Shown here piece by piece: positions 10,501 through 19,965 of a stretch of DNA of 40,878 bases. The stretch covers positions 1 through 40,878 of the forward strand of contig JAUJND010000036.1 in NCBI GenBank assembly GCA_030446505.1. Direction: 5' to 3'. This DNA comes from Chroococcidiopsidaceae cyanobacterium YX2bin18. GTDB taxonomy: Bacteria > Cyanobacteriota > Cyanobacteriia > Cyanobacteriales > Chroococcidiopsidaceae. Each line of letters starts with the position of its first letter. The first letter of the stretch is position 1. The notes under the pieces were generated by a model that was given only the letters and a program-made list of their open reading frames with translations, ran no database searches and was not told where the DNA came from. Both the position numbers and the translations under genes were made by a program.

Positions 10501-10701
10501 CTTTGTAACCTGTGATTCCAGTTCCGCTGGTCCTGCTCCGGGCTGAGTTACTGTAACCGAGACAGCTGGAATATCAATATTTGGGTTAGTATCAATACCT
10601 AGCTGGGTAAACGAGAACCAACCTACAACAGTTAAAAATAAGAATAAAACTATCGTTGGTACTGGACTACGAATTGACCAGGCGGAGACATTAAAAGACA
10701 T
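7537..10701 (-). CDS. RND (AcrB/HAE1-like) efflux transporter
   Basis: A 1054-residue protein of normal length for a hydrophobe/amphiphile efflux pump. It has an N-terminal helix, two large periplasmic porter loops and two six-helix bundles. TM4 carries GNLVDDTVVEVENM near residue 400, whose acidic pair is the proton relay of AcrB-type pumps. Repeated motifs such as ALPLSILPTFG and ALPLSLGGALLG are typical of the family. It would form a trimer in the inner membrane and export drugs or metabolites using proton motive force. It lies 53 bases downstream of its adaptor gene, so they form an operon; no TolC-like outer-membrane gene is nearby. The frame is uninterrupted over 3.1 kb, unlike several neighbours. 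Confidence 0.95.
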   Translation of the reverse strand: MSFNVSAWSIRSPVPTIVLFLFLTVVGWFSFTQLGIDTNPNIDIPAVSVTVTQPGAGPAELESQVTKEIEDAVAGLGNIDNIISTVNDGVSETTIEFVLGTDSDRATNDVRNAVAQIRQNLPQDINEPIVQRLEFAGGPIMTYALVSQRRTVEDLSNLVDETISRALLSVKGVAQIRRVGGVDREIRVDIDPSRLQALGITATQVNDQIRAFNANLPGGRTELGGSEQTIRTLGSAASVEVLQNYQIVLPNGDFVPLYSLGKVSDGSAEPRQAAFLNGKPVVAFQVLRSSGTTLVTVEQGVKKQVEQLEKTLPADASLQLIFTRGDFIRESYENTIDDLIQASVLAVVTILVFLRDWRATVITAIALPLSILPTFGVQMLLGYTLNNMTLLALALAVGNLVDDTVVEVENMERHMAMGKTPRQAAFDSSAEVGLAVLASAATIVAVFLPVAFMGGIPGQFFQPFGVTVAVSTIFSTLVARTITPMLGAYFLKPKSSQGQHNQNGQIPRRRFQPYRQVLKWALKHRMTTIGIAIAFFIGSLMLVPLIPKGFVDNGDLGISTVSLELPPGSTLADTTKIAQQATTLLRQSSAVDSVLATPQVSAATLSVKLKPKADRELSQAEFEQQMRPKFSQIPGARISFQSQGAAGSSKDLSIVLRSEDNPEALNQAASALEKQMRTVTGLVEANSTASLVKPEILIIPDPARAADLGVTVQAIARTAFLATLGDNEANLAKFNLPDRQIPIRVQIDPKAREDIDNLSNLQVPSENGTLVPLVAVADLRFGSGPAQINRYDRARQVSVEANLQGIALGDAAAAVNKLPALNPLPPGVVQQPAGDAEIMNEIFGRFGTAVALALMCIYAILVLLYNNFLHPLTIMVALPLSLGGALLGLMIAQKALGLYALIGIVLLLGIVTKNSILLVDYTIINQEEGKPQYQAVLAAGMSRLRPILMTSLATVAGTIPLALGLGAGAEVRSPMGIAIMGGFTTSTLLTLVVVPVLFTYVDTFQRRIMELMQGGRKKTRHVAVENGVRSPISEAESLPPDSIEQPQPKLPLPK

Positions 10702-10754
10702 AGCAATAAAAGTGAGGAGTAAGGATAAGGAGTTATAGCGATCGCTGATTAAGA

Positions 10755-12083
10755 CTAGGGAGTTATGGTAGAAGTTTCATTTGGTACGACTTGGACGCGA
10801 TCGCCATCTTTGAGATATCCCGCCCCAGCTACCACGACGCGATCGCCTTGTTTTAACCCATTCTTGATTTCCACGCTGTCACCATTAGGAACTCCCCCTA
10901 ATTCCACAGTTTGGGCTTTAACTGTGTTGTCGCTCACTAGCAAGAATACAATTGCACTACCATCCGCTTGAGGTAAAACTCCCTTTGCCGGAACTGTTAA
11001 CCCCGGAACTGTTGCTGTTGTAATCGCTGCACGCGCAAACATCCCTGATCGCAGTAATGAAGTTGGTGGTAGGTTAATTTTGACCGTTGCTTTCCGGCTT
11101 TCAGGATCAACCAAAGGTGAAATTTCTCTGACTCTCCCCTGTAAGCGAACGCGAGGATCAGCATCGTAAGTAATCAGCGCTGGTGCATCAATTCCTACTT
11201 GTGGTAGCTCAGTTGCAGGTACTTGAGCTTGCAATTCCAGAGCGCCATTTTGGATAATTGAGAAAAGCTTTTGAGTTCCACTTGCAACATCACCAACTTC
11301 GGCGGTTGCTTCAGCAACAAGCCCACCAGCAGGAGCGCGAACCACAGTTTGCCCTAACTGAGTTTGCTGTTGTGCCAAAGTAGCGCGGGTACTACGAACA
11401 TCAGCTGCGGCACTGTTAATATTAGCTTGGGCAACACGGACTGCTTCTCTAGCAGTTGCAGCAGCTGTAGCGCGAGTATCTAGTTCTTGACGACTAATTG
11501 CCCCAGCACTTGCAAGTTGTTGATAACGTTGGAAATTCCGTTCAGCTTCTGCTAAAGTGGCACGAGCTTGAGCTAGGGCTGCTTGTCTTTGTCCCACAAC
11601 TGCCTGGTTTGATTCTACATCTGCTCTCGCCTCGTTAATTTGCGCCTGTAGCACAGAATTATCCAAAATAGCCATTACCTGCCCCTTTTTTACGACATCT
11701 CCCTCGTCTACAAGTAATTGCTCAATTTGTAAGCCAGTTGTTTGAGGTAAAACAGGAATCAGATCGCGGGCTGCTACTGAACCAGTAACATTGAGTGTCC
11801 GAGCAACACGAGTGGTTTGTACTGGTGCAACAGTGACGCTCATTGCAGGTTGAGGAGATTGCTGTGCTACGGTTGGGGCTTTGGCAGTTGGACGAGACAG
11901 GAAGCGCGTTCCCCCAAGGGCAAGTACAATTCCCAAACCAGTACCAATTAAAATGCCTTTCCATCCATTGAGCAAACCTCCTGATGGCTTTCGTCCTAGC
12001 CCCTTACGGGCAACGCTATCAACAGTTAGCGCTGATTCAGAGTCGAATTCTTCTTCCGTTTCCGAAAAAGCATTAGGAGCCAC
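10755..12083 (-). CDS. RND efflux periplasmic adaptor (membrane fusion protein)
   Basis: A 442-residue adaptor of the AcrA/HlyD type. An acidic cytoplasmic N-terminus is followed by a membrane anchor (ILIGTGLGIVLALGGTRFLS, about residues 45-65). Then come a barrel-sandwich (lipoyl-like) half GLQIEQLLVDEGDVVKKGQ, a long Ala/Gln-rich coiled-coil hairpin (about 130-235), the second lipoyl half and a beta-barrel. It would bridge the pump to an outer-membrane channel. Start: GTG at 12083, with GGAGG seven bases upstream; no in-frame ATG is better placed. First gene of the efflux operon, divergent from the permease gene across about 250 bp that should hold both promoters. Confidence 0.92.
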   Translation of the reverse strand: MAPNAFSETEEEFDSESALTVDSVARKGLGRKPSGGLLNGWKGILIGTGLGIVLALGGTRFLSRPTAKAPTVAQQSPQPAMSVTVAPVQTTRVARTLNVTGSVAARDLIPVLPQTTGLQIEQLLVDEGDVVKKGQVMAILDNSVLQAQINEARADVESNQAVVGQRQAALAQARATLAEAERNFQRYQQLASAGAISRQELDTRATAAATAREAVRVAQANINSAAADVRSTRATLAQQQTQLGQTVVRAPAGGLVAEATAEVGDVASGTQKLFSIIQNGALELQAQVPATELPQVGIDAPALITYDADPRVRLQGRVREISPLVDPESRKATVKINLPPTSLLRSGMFARAAITTATVPGLTVPAKGVLPQADGSAIVFLLVSDNTVKAQTVELGGVPNGDSVEIKNGLKQGDRVVVAGAGYLKDGDRVQVVPNETSTITP

Positions 12084-12333
12084 AGCAATACCTCCGTTTC
12101 AAGCTAGCAGCAAAAGCTATTTGCTAAGAAAGTTTGAGTTTAATTAATCTATTTAAACTATGACTTATTTTTAGAATGACTGGCTCTGACCGGAGTAGTA
12201 AACGGAAACGGTTTCTGTAGTCACAGGCACGCTGGAAAAGATTGCTGCCTCAGTACAATTAAAATCAATGTGTTGAGTAGCATGGTCAAGAACAACTAAG
12301 CTAGGTTAAATTACCCAAGGGTAAGGAGGAGCA

Positions 12334-13449
12334 ATGAACTGGTGGACACGACTGAAAAAGAATCCCCTAGCTCGATTTGGGGCTGTGTTGCTGTTAGTTT
12401 TTTATACAGCAGTAATTGCAGCTGATTTTGTTGCCCCTTACGATCCTTATGACTCTCAGGCGAATGGCTCGCTACTACCACCTACTCAAATCTACTGGCG
12501 GAATGTAAATGGGGACTTTGTGGGACCGCACGTTTATCCCACAACTCAAGGAAAGACAGAATTAGAAACAGGTGATCGCAAATTAATTGTAGATAGCCAA
12601 AAGCCCGCTTGGTTTCGCTTATTTACTACAGGTTCAACGTACCAGTTGTTTCGCCTTAGTTTGCCATTACCTCCCAAATTTGAGGAAGTAGAAATATTCA
12701 GTGGTATTCCCAGCAATCTGCACTTATTTGGTACAAGTGGCGCGGCAAAATTTAATTTTTTAGGAACCGACGAACAAGGGCGCGACCAATTTAGCAGGCT
12801 ATTGCACGGAGGTCGTATTAGTCTCAGCATCGGCATAGTGGGAATTGCAATTACATTTCCTTTGGGGATGCTGATTGGGGGCATTTCTGGCTACTTTGGC
12901 GGCTGGATTGATAGCATTTCGATGCGCTTGGTCGAAGTGCTAATGACAATTCCAAGTATTTACCTCCTAGTTGCCTTAGCCGCAGTATTACCGCCAGGGC
13001 TAACTAGTACCGAGCGATTTGTATTAATTGTGTTGATAACTTCGTTTATTGGCTGGGCTGGGCTGGCGCGTGTAATCCGGGGACAAGTGCTGTCAATTAA
13101 AGAACGAGAATTTGTTCAAGCAGCACGAGCAATGGGTGGTAAGCCATTTTACATTGTCCTGCGTCACGTTTTGCCGCAAACGGCTAGTTATATCATCATT
13201 TCGGCAACGCTAGCAGTTCCAGGCTTTATCGTAGCGGAATCAGTGTTAAGTTTAATTGGTCTTGGGATTCAGCAGCCTGACCCCTCTTGGGGAAATATGC
13301 TATCACTGGCAACGAATGCTTCAATTTTAGTATTACAACCGTGGCTGATTTGGCCCCCGGCGTTGTTGATTATCCTAACGGTACTGGCGTTTAATTTACT
13401 TGGTGATGGGTTACGCGATGCTCTTGATCCGCGTAGTTTGCGACGGTGA
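12334..13449 (+). CDS. ABC transporter permease, DppC/OppC type
   Basis: A 371-residue inner-membrane permease of the peptide/nickel importer class. TM1 (about residues 17-33) is followed by a roughly 100-residue periplasmic insertion, longer than in DppC, then FLGTDEQGRDQFSRLLHGG, which is diagnostic. The BPD core has five helices and the EAA loop QAARAMGGKPFYIVLRHVLP that docks on the ATPase. It ends GDGLRDALDPR as usual. ATG at 12334 follows AAGGAGGA, a strong ribosome-binding site. No partner permease, ATPase or binding protein is adjacent, so the rest of the transporter is encoded elsewhere. Confidence 0.92.
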   Translation: MNWWTRLKKNPLARFGAVLLLVFYTAVIAADFVAPYDPYDSQANGSLLPPTQIYWRNVNGDFVGPHVYPTTQGKTELETGDRKLIVDSQKPAWFRLFTTGSTYQLFRLSLPLPPKFEEVEIFSGIPSNLHLFGTSGAAKFNFLGTDEQGRDQFSRLLHGGRISLSIGIVGIAITFPLGMLIGGISGYFGGWIDSISMRLVEVLMTIPSIYLLVALAAVLPPGLTSTERFVLIVLITSFIGWAGLARVIRGQVLSIKEREFVQAARAMGGKPFYIVLRHVLPQTASYIIISATLAVPGFIVAESVLSLIGLGIQQPDPSWGNMLSLATNASILVLQPWLIWPPALLIILTVLAFNLLGDGLRDALDPRSLRR

Positions 13450-13558
13450 GTAACCATCAACCGCTCAACCATTTCAAACCATAGGTAGACACTGGTTAAG
13501 CCTAAAGAGCGAGACTTTCATAATTTACATACTGGTAAGCTAGTTCAAGAAAATAAGA

Positions 13559-13818
13559 GACATTGGATGGGTGTTATACCGCAGTGGCCCAGAGTTGTAC
13601 ATCAAAGAAGAGCGATGTCAGATGTACAAACAATGTCAATGAAGTAAGAGTATAGGCGGTGTGGAGTTTTTATCGCTTCCTCCACTTTGTTGCTACCGAG
13701 GGGAGACTCAACTCTCCATCAGAGCGGTCTTAGGTAGTGATCGTCTATTCTCCGAATAATTTATAGTTTGTCGTAAACAAGTACGAGCCTTAGTGTTTAC
13801 TAACAACAAGGCTTTTTT
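13559..13818 (+). ncRNA. candidate structured RNA ending in an intrinsic terminator
   Basis: The 380-bp gap between the permease and tsaB has no credible gene but dense potential RNA structure. An outer stem pairs GACATTG (13559-13565) with CAATGTC (13631-13637) and encloses a perfect TTGTACATC/GATGTACAA stem (13595-13603 with 13621-13629). Further on are GTGGAG/CTCCAC (13661 and 13680), and GCTACC/GGTAGT (13692 and 13733) enclosing GGAGA/TCTCC. The run ends in a terminator. Separate hairpins do not resemble 6S RNA, and RNase P and tmRNA signatures are absent. It could instead be a long 3' UTR of the permease. Confidence 0.35.
13786..13818 (+). terminator. intrinsic terminator
   Basis: AGCCTT (13786-13791) pairs with AAGGCT (13808-13813) around a loop of about 16 bases; inner AGT/AAC-type pairing may extend the stem. 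Six T follow on the plus strand. It would end the permease transcript or the candidate RNA. Confidence 0.6.
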
Positions 13819-13832
13819 AATATTGGTACAAA

Positions 13833-14496
13833 TTAGTAGGCAACAGGATGTTGCCCGTAAAATGGTAGTGCCTCTAACCAATTAGGGCGTTTTTCTTGTT
13901 GCCAATCTAAATAAGCCAGTTCTAACAAGCTCGAAACAGTCTTACCTAAATTAGTTGGTACTTTAATCACCTGGCAGGAATTAGATAAATCGCTTAATTT
14001 TTGGTGCGCCTACTACTTCAGGCATCAGTACTGTATCTGGTAATAACTGAATTAAACCTGAACCAGTTGAGTTAAGTTGATATATGGCTACAAATACTTG
14101 ACCACGTTGAGCAGGCAATTCAACTGCTTTAATCAAACTTTTTTCTCTAGGTAACGCCTCGTCTGTATAGTGCGACCAAGCTATTGCTGCCAAACTAGAA
14201 ACAGTAAATAAGGGAATATCTAATTGTTGCGCCAACGTTCGGGCAGTAACTACACCAATACGAGTCCCAGTGAAGCTACCTGGTCCTTTAGCTACGGCAA
14301 TAAACGCTAAATCTGCCCAGGTTTCAGGCTGGATAAATTCAGCTAAATAGTGATGCAAATGAGTAGAGAGCTTCTGTCCTAAGCCCCATACCGAAGTTCG
14401 CGAGTCTCCAGCAAAGTTATTCAAAGCTAAACCTAACTCTGGACTACTAGTATGTAGTGCCAAACCATATTTATTTGGTTCAAGGCAATCTTGCAT
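13833..14496 (-). CDS. tsaB: tRNA threonylcarbamoyladenosine biosynthesis protein TsaB, frame broken near the 3' end
   Basis: TsaB pairs with TsaD and TsaE to make the t6A37 modification in ANN-decoding tRNAs. The frame starts at 14496 and shows HTSSPELGLALNN and AVAKGPGSFTGTRIG, the TsaB signature. It stops early at 13981 after LMPEVVGAPKIKRFI. A second frame then supplies the expected C-terminus: QVIKVPTNLGKTVSSLLELA, LDWQQEKRPNW and LPFYGQHPVAY, ending with TAA at 13835-13833. The break lies at about 14004-14017, where a small indel seems to have altered a PEVW-type motif. The ATG overlaps the stop of the WD40 kinase gene by one base (TAATG), implying coupling. TsaB is usually essential, so a sequence error is likely. 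Confidence 0.88.
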
Positions 14497-16339
14497 TAAT
14501 TACGCCGCCAAATCTTAATTTTGTTGTCATAACTACCACTAACTAAAGTTTTACCGTCAGCACTAAAAGCAACTGAAGTGACACCTTTTGAGTGTCCAGG
14601 CAGTTGAATTAATTCACCTGTAGACAACCACAACTTGACCGTTTTATCTCTTCGACCACCACTAGCAATTATTTGGTCGTCAGGACTAATAGTTAATGAA
14701 CTAACTCCACGCGGCAAAAAAAAACTTCCTGCTGTATGCCTAAAAAAAAAGTTTGAATTGGTTGTAATGTGTGCAGATTCCATAATTTAATTTCACAATT
14801 ATGATTTCCACTAACTAATTGCCCATTAGGGCTAATAGCAATTGATTTTACTCCTGCTGAATCAGAAAACTGGCAAATCTCACCACTAATCCAATTCCAT
14901 ATTTTCACTGTTTTATCATAACTCCCACTCGCTATAAACTGACCTTCAGGGGTGATAGCAACTGAAGTAACAGACTTTGAATGCCCAAGTAGTGTCTTAA
15001 TTTTTTGCCTGGTTATCAAATTCCACATTATGATAGTTTTATCACTACTGCCACTAGCAAGAGTTTGTCCATCAGGGCTAATAGCAACAGTCAATACAGC
15101 TTGACTATGACCCAAAAAACTATCAATTTTTTGCCCCTGTTGCCAATCCCATAATTTAATTATTTTATCACCGCTACCACTAGCTAATGTCTGTCCATCA
15201 GGAGAAAATACAACTGTAGAAACCCATTTTTGTCTTGGATGTTCAGATAAAGTAAGAATTTCTTTAGCAGTATTTAGATCCCATAGTTTAACGCTGCCGT
15301 CCTCACTACCACTTGCAACTGTTTGATTATCAGGACAAACAGCAACAGAACGAACCGCCGCTAAGTGTCCGTTAAGAGTGTGTACACATTGCCAAACTTG
15401 CTTTGGTAAATTGGATATGGGTGGAGGCAGAACTAGTACACCTGGTTTAGTAGTTTCTTGAATTGTCTGAGGATTTAAATCATTTAGTACTTCATTGGCT
15501 GATTGATAACGCCGCTTAATACCACGTTCCAACATCTTGGATAAAACTTTAGTCAATTTGTCACTAATTGGATTATTTAAGTAATTTTGCCAAACCCACT
15601 TGTCCTCGTTGAGAGAGTACAACTGAAACCGTTTAGCTTTAGTTAAAAGATGGATACAAGTAAGACCCAAACTAAAAATATCACTAGCAAAAGTTGCTTT
15701 GCCCATAGCTTGTTCAGGGGCAACATAGTCAGGGCTTCCTATTTTTGTCCCAGTTTCACCAACTATGTCTGTGAGTATTTTACTGATACCAAAATCTACT
15801 AAAAAAAGTTGGCGATCGCTACTTCTTCTAATAATATTTTCCGGCTTAATATCTCGATGAATTATTTGATTATCGTGGAGTAACTGTAACACTGGTAGCA
15901 AATCATGTAACACCTGCCAAATTTGCCCTTCGTCAAAAGCACCCTCAGCTGCCAATTCCTGAGCTAAATTTTGCCCATTAATGAAATCTTGAACTAAATA
16001 CTGGCGACGGTCTTGCGTAAAAGTTGCTAGCAGTTCGGGAATCTGCGGATGTTTACCCATCTGTTCTAGCAGCACTGCTTCTTGACGAAATAACTCAGCT
16101 GCTTTTTCAGAGTTTTTGGTGCCTTGTACTTGGGGGAAAAATTGCTTAATTACACAGTAGCGCCTAGAAGGCTTATGTTCATCTACTGCCAAGAAAGTTT
16201 TACCGAAGCCACCTTGACCTAATGGTTTAATCGCGCGGTAGCGATCGCCCAGTAATAACCTTACGCCGCAATTCTGGCAAAACTTTGTTCCAGCTGGATT
16301 TTGGGGTCTTTGGCAATCGGGATTGAGGCAATAGCTCAT
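14496..16339 (-). CDS. zinc-ribbon Ser/Thr protein kinase with seven-bladed WD40 propeller (frame shift at T9 tracts)
   Basis: The N-terminus CLNPDCQRPQNPAGTKFCQNC is a zinc ribbon. A Hanks-type kinase follows: LGQGGFGKTFLA glycine loop, catalytic HRDIKPENII, DFGIS, and APEQ in the activation segment. Five WD40 repeats lie in the first frame (16339 to about 14750) and two more in the second (14783-14496), together exactly the seven blades of a propeller. The junction has two runs of nine T on the coding strand (plus A 14742-14750 and 14716-14724); one extra T in either run rejoins the frames. No transmembrane segment is seen, so it should be a cytosolic signalling kinase. Its stop overlaps the tsaB start. 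Confidence 0.88.
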
Positions 16340-16463
16340 ACTGGAAAGAATTCAGCACTTGAATCTATCCTAAGTCTTCCCAAGACTGTAAGGGCATTTT
16401 AGTTACTGCCCCTACTAGATGTTCCAGTACCATGATGCTAATTACTAAAACGCACCTCAATTA

Positions 16464-16712
16464 TCAAGTTGGCACCAATTCCCCCGGACGCAGCTTTGCC
16501 CACTTGCCAGTCTCCTGCTTAAAGCTGAGGCAACCAACTACGTCATATTCCGTTTCAATAAACTCCTCACGAGTACGGATATTGACGTTAATGCTGGGTT
16601 CAATTGGCTCAAAATCGGGTGTTTCAGTTAAGTGGGGCTGTTGATGCTGAGTTTCAACTGCATGGTAAGTTATGCATTGGTCTACATAATGGCAGTTCAC
16701 ACAAATACACAT
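16464..16712 (-). CDS. ycf34: Ycf34 family iron-sulfur protein
   Basis: An 82-residue protein beginning MCICVNCHYVDQCITYHAVE, with closely spaced cysteines (C2, C4, C7, C13), and continuing HLTETPDFEP and WAKLRPGE, all typical of Ycf34. In Synechocystis this protein binds an Fe-S cluster and affects photosynthetic electron transport. The open frame extends six codons upstream, but ATG at 16712 is preferred because GGAG lies eight bases before it and the family starts MCICVN. Divergent from the nucleotidyltransferase gene (84 bp between starts). Confidence 0.92.
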   Translation of the reverse strand: MCICVNCHYVDQCITYHAVETQHQQPHLTETPDFEPIEPSINVNIRTREEFIETEYDVVGCLSFKQETGKWAKLRPGELVPT

Positions 16713-16795
16713 AGAACCAACTCCATCCAAAGGCTTTGTTGTTAATCTAGCTTAGACAAGACAGTTAGTTAGCTGTTGAGTTGATTTTTGTTGCA

Positions 16796-18046
16796 ATGTC
16801 CAGTCAGTCAATATTATCTCCAGAAAACTGGCCTTTTAGCCTGGAATGGCTACCACAACCAGCTTACTTAGTAGGCGGTGCAGTGCGAGATGCAATGCTG
16901 AAGCGCACTTCGGAGTATTTAGATCTGGATTTTGTGCTGCCAACTAATGCAGTCAACACAGCACGAGTAATCGCTAATCACTATCAAGCTGGTTTTGTCT
17001 TACTCGATGCTGAACGCCAGATTGCCAGGGTTGTATTTCCCGAAGCTACTGCTGACTTTGCCCAACAAGAAGGAATCAGCCTGGAAACGGATCTCAGACG
17101 GCGGGACTTTACCGTAAATGCGATCGCCTATAACCCGCACACTAGAGAACTGATTGATCCCTTGCAAGGCTGTGCCGACTTGCAACAACGTTTACTTAAA
17201 ATGGTTTCACCACAAAATCTGCAAGACGATCCTTTACGGCTATTAAGGGCTTACCGTCAAGCAGCACAACTAGATTTTGTGATTGATGCCGCTACTCAAT
17301 CAGCGATTCGCCAGCTTGCACCTTTGCTAAGTCAAGTTGCAGCAGAACGGGTACGGGTAGAACTGGGATATCTCCTCAGTAACTCCAAAGGAACCCCTTG
17401 GCTGATTGCTGCGAGGGATGCTAATTTACTTGCAACCTGGTTTAAAAGTGCTACACCAGAACATTTCACAAAATTAGCAGCTGTTGATTCAGCAGCAGTA
17501 ACACTAGCAAAAACTTGGTCTAATTTAGGCTTAGAACTCGCACAGCCAGTTCGGGCGTTGAAAACCACTCGGTTAAGCATTGCTAAACTTGCTTGTCTAG
17601 TTGCCTCAGATCCTGAATTGGCAGAGGCGGAGTTAATTCAGCTAACCTATAGCCGTACTGAAATTAGAGCCGTGACTACTACGCTCAAACTTTTGCCGCA
17701 ACTAAAATTAAATAAACTATTAAGAGAAATGTCTCTAGCAGAACAATACTTTTTCTTTGGCACAGCTGGCTCAGTCTTTCCATCTGTAGCAGTGCTAGCA
17801 GTGGCAGAGGGCATAGCGGTAGAATTAATTGCTCCCCTAATTAATCGCTACCTCACTCCAGAAGATTTAGTTGCTCATCCGATGCCACTTATTAGCGGCA
17901 AAGAGTTAATGCAAGCATTGCAGCTACCATCTAGCCCACTTGTGGGGGAACTCTTGAATGCGATCGCTTTGGCAAAGGTAGAGGGCAAAATCTCCACACC
18001 CGCCGAAGCGCTGCAATTAGCATCCCAGTTACTTAATCCTCTGTAA
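16796..18046 (+). CDS. CCA tRNA nucleotidyltransferase / poly(A) polymerase family protein
   Basis: A 416-residue class II nucleotidyltransferase. YLVGGAVRDAMLKRTSEYLD begins the head domain, and LDLDF holds the two metal-binding aspartates. RRRDFTVNAIAY and DDPLRLLRAYRQAAQLDF are the conserved neck motifs. It adds CCA (or only part of it, as some cyanobacteria split CC and A addition between paralogues) to tRNA 3' ends, or A tails to RNA; sequence alone does not decide. ATG at 16796 is chosen over a TTG five codons upstream. The frame is intact. Confidence 0.88.
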   Translation: MSSQSILSPENWPFSLEWLPQPAYLVGGAVRDAMLKRTSEYLDLDFVLPTNAVNTARVIANHYQAGFVLLDAERQIARVVFPEATADFAQQEGISLETDLRRRDFTVNAIAYNPHTRELIDPLQGCADLQQRLLKMVSPQNLQDDPLRLLRAYRQAAQLDFVIDAATQSAIRQLAPLLSQVAAERVRVELGYLLSNSKGTPWLIAARDANLLATWFKSATPEHFTKLAAVDSAAVTLAKTWSNLGLELAQPVRALKTTRLSIAKLACLVASDPELAEAELIQLTYSRTEIRAVTTTLKLLPQLKLNKLLREMSLAEQYFFFGTAGSVFPSVAVLAVAEGIAVELIAPLINRYLTPEDLVAHPMPLISGKELMQALQLPSSPLVGELLNAIALAKVEGKISTPAEALQLASQLLNPL

Positions 18047-18255
18047 ATTTTATCCTCTAAATTCTATCAAGTTGTAATTTTTTCAAACTATCTCGTGAAA
18101 TTTATAGAACTTAATAGCTAAAGTTTGTTTTGCAAATTTAACTTAGAGTTAAAAATCATGTGGCGGTTATTCCATCTTAAATCACCTACTAAAGCTTACC
18201 AATAGTTTCTAGGGAGCAAGAGTTTAACTATCCAACTTAGGAGAGGGCGACGTAT

Positions 18256-18289
18256 GCTCTTAAGAGCAACTGAGAGAAGCTTCTCTCAG
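18256..18289. repeat. two adjacent perfect palindromes
   Basis: GCTCTTAAGAGC (18256-18267) is followed after two bases by a perfect 20-bp palindrome with half-site CTGAGAGAAG (18270-18289). No T run follows. They lie about 100 bases upstream of the histidine-kinase start in an otherwise featureless 344-bp gap. They could be a dimeric regulator operator or an RNA stem. Confidence 0.5.
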
Positions 18290-18390
18290 CTATCTTGATG
18301 TAAATTATTCCTTCTGCCTTTTTCAAGGATTTTAAACCCCGTCACAACAAAAATAAAAGCCTTTTAGATAACGATATTCCCAGTTATTTT

Positions 18391-19665
18391 ATGTTTAATC
18401 GTAGCCGTCGTAATCTTGCTTATTGGTTCGCCCTGTCAATGGGGAGTATCCTAATTCTCTTTGCTGGGGTACTTTATTACCGCCAGGTGCAAGAGCAACT
18501 TCAAGCTTTCGATCAAGCACTTTACGGAAGAAGTAAAGTAATTGCATCTGGAGTTAAGTATTGGCATCATAGAACTCGATGGCGAGCCAGAGAAGATACA
18601 CTGCTTTTGGAAAATATGCCGCTTGATAGTGAAATATTGTATGCCCGTTGGTACAACTCTCAAGGGCAAATGGTGCAATTTTTGGTGCTAAGGCAACAAG
18701 CCAATTACCATTAAAACTCGGTTTTCAAACTATTAAAACCCATACTAATCAAACAAAGGTAAATTTTTCAGAGCAATGGCTACGGCAGGTTACGTTACCT
18801 GTTCTCCAAAACAATTTGTTGATTGGCTATCTCCAAGTTGCCACTCCTCTTACACCTATCCAAGAAAACTTAGCGCGGACGCGGCTATTTTTAGCGCTGG
18901 GTGTACCAGTGACACTAGGCTTAATTGGCTTGACAGGTTGGTTTTTGGGGGGAATTGCCATGCAACCAATTCGCCGCTCCTACGAGCAACTCCAGCGCTT
19001 TACTGCTGATGCTTCCCATGAATTGCGGGCTCCTTTGGCTGCGGTTTTGAGTAATGCTCAAGTCGGGTTACTGTCTCCAGTCAAGGCGGGGTACGAACAG
19101 CGTCAGCGCTTGGAGAATATTGTGAAATCACCAAGTCGATGAGTGTGTTAATCAGTAATCTGCTGTTTTTAGCACGTAATGAAGGACGATTGACTCCCGA
19201 AGTGTTAAAAGCATTGATTTTGTCAGCTTACTGCAACCACTAGTAGATGAATATACTGCTCAAGCAACTGCACAAAGCTTAAGTTTTATCAGTATTTTAC
19301 CTGAGCAACCAGTAATTTTAAGTGCTGATCCAGAACTTTTACAACAGGCTGTCAGGAACCTGCTGAATAATGCTTTCAAATACACTCCATCTGGTGGCAC
19401 TGTCCAGCTGCGAGTGTTTATCCAGTCACGGCGAGCGATCGCGCAAGTAACAGACAATGGTATTGGGATTCCAGCCGCTGATCTGCCGCATATTTTTGAA
19501 CGGTTTTATCGAGTAGACACAGCGCGATCGCGGCAAACAGGTGGCTTTGGCTTGGGGTTAGCGATCGCGCAACAGATTGTAGAAGCTCATAAAGGGCAAA
19601 TTACTGCGACTAGCGTATTTGGAAAAGGCTCAACCTTTCAAATCGAGCTTCCTCTTAGGGGGTGA
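18391..19665 (+). pseudogene. two-component sensor histidine kinase, broken into several frames
   Basis: Joined frames give a kinase of about 425 residues. TM1 lies near residues 10-28, a periplasmic domain follows, and TM2 includes LGVPVTLGLIGLTGWFLGG. The H-box is FTADASHELRAPLAAVLSNA, the N-box [19 protein letters not shown]1 [20 protein letters not shown], and G2 [17 protein letters not shown]. Three single-base losses break it: a T run near 18670 (five T, six expected), near 19125 (IV-EITKSMSVLI resumes in another frame), and an A run near 19208. All three look like homopolymer or dinucleotide deletions. The order resembles RppB/ManS-type sensors, but no response-regulator gene is adjacent, so the signal is unknown. 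It is either decayed or mis-sequenced. Confidence 0.85.
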
Positions 19666-19965
19666 AGAAGTTTGATGGGGGAAGTGCAATTTGGATGGGA
19701 GTAAAAAACGCTTATGGTTTGTAGGGTTATCTACCATCTCTATAATGCTTAGGCACTTTAAGGTTATCTCTGGGGTGTTCAAGGTAATTGATAGGCGATC
19801 GCACAATCTCCATTACAGCCATTTTTGCCTCTAAGAGAATAAAAACTTAGTTAATTTGCTTATCTAGGTTGATTGAAATTTTGAAAATTGATGAATTTTA
19901 GGTAATTCTTAAGTGTGGGGTTGTATAACTAGCACATAGGGATTTATAACTGGCTGGTTTGAGCT

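Noticed and set aside
13559..13818. 6S RNA, RNase P RNA or tmRNA
   Set aside because: No closing 5'-3' stem with central bubble and none of the conserved RNase P or tmRNA motifs.
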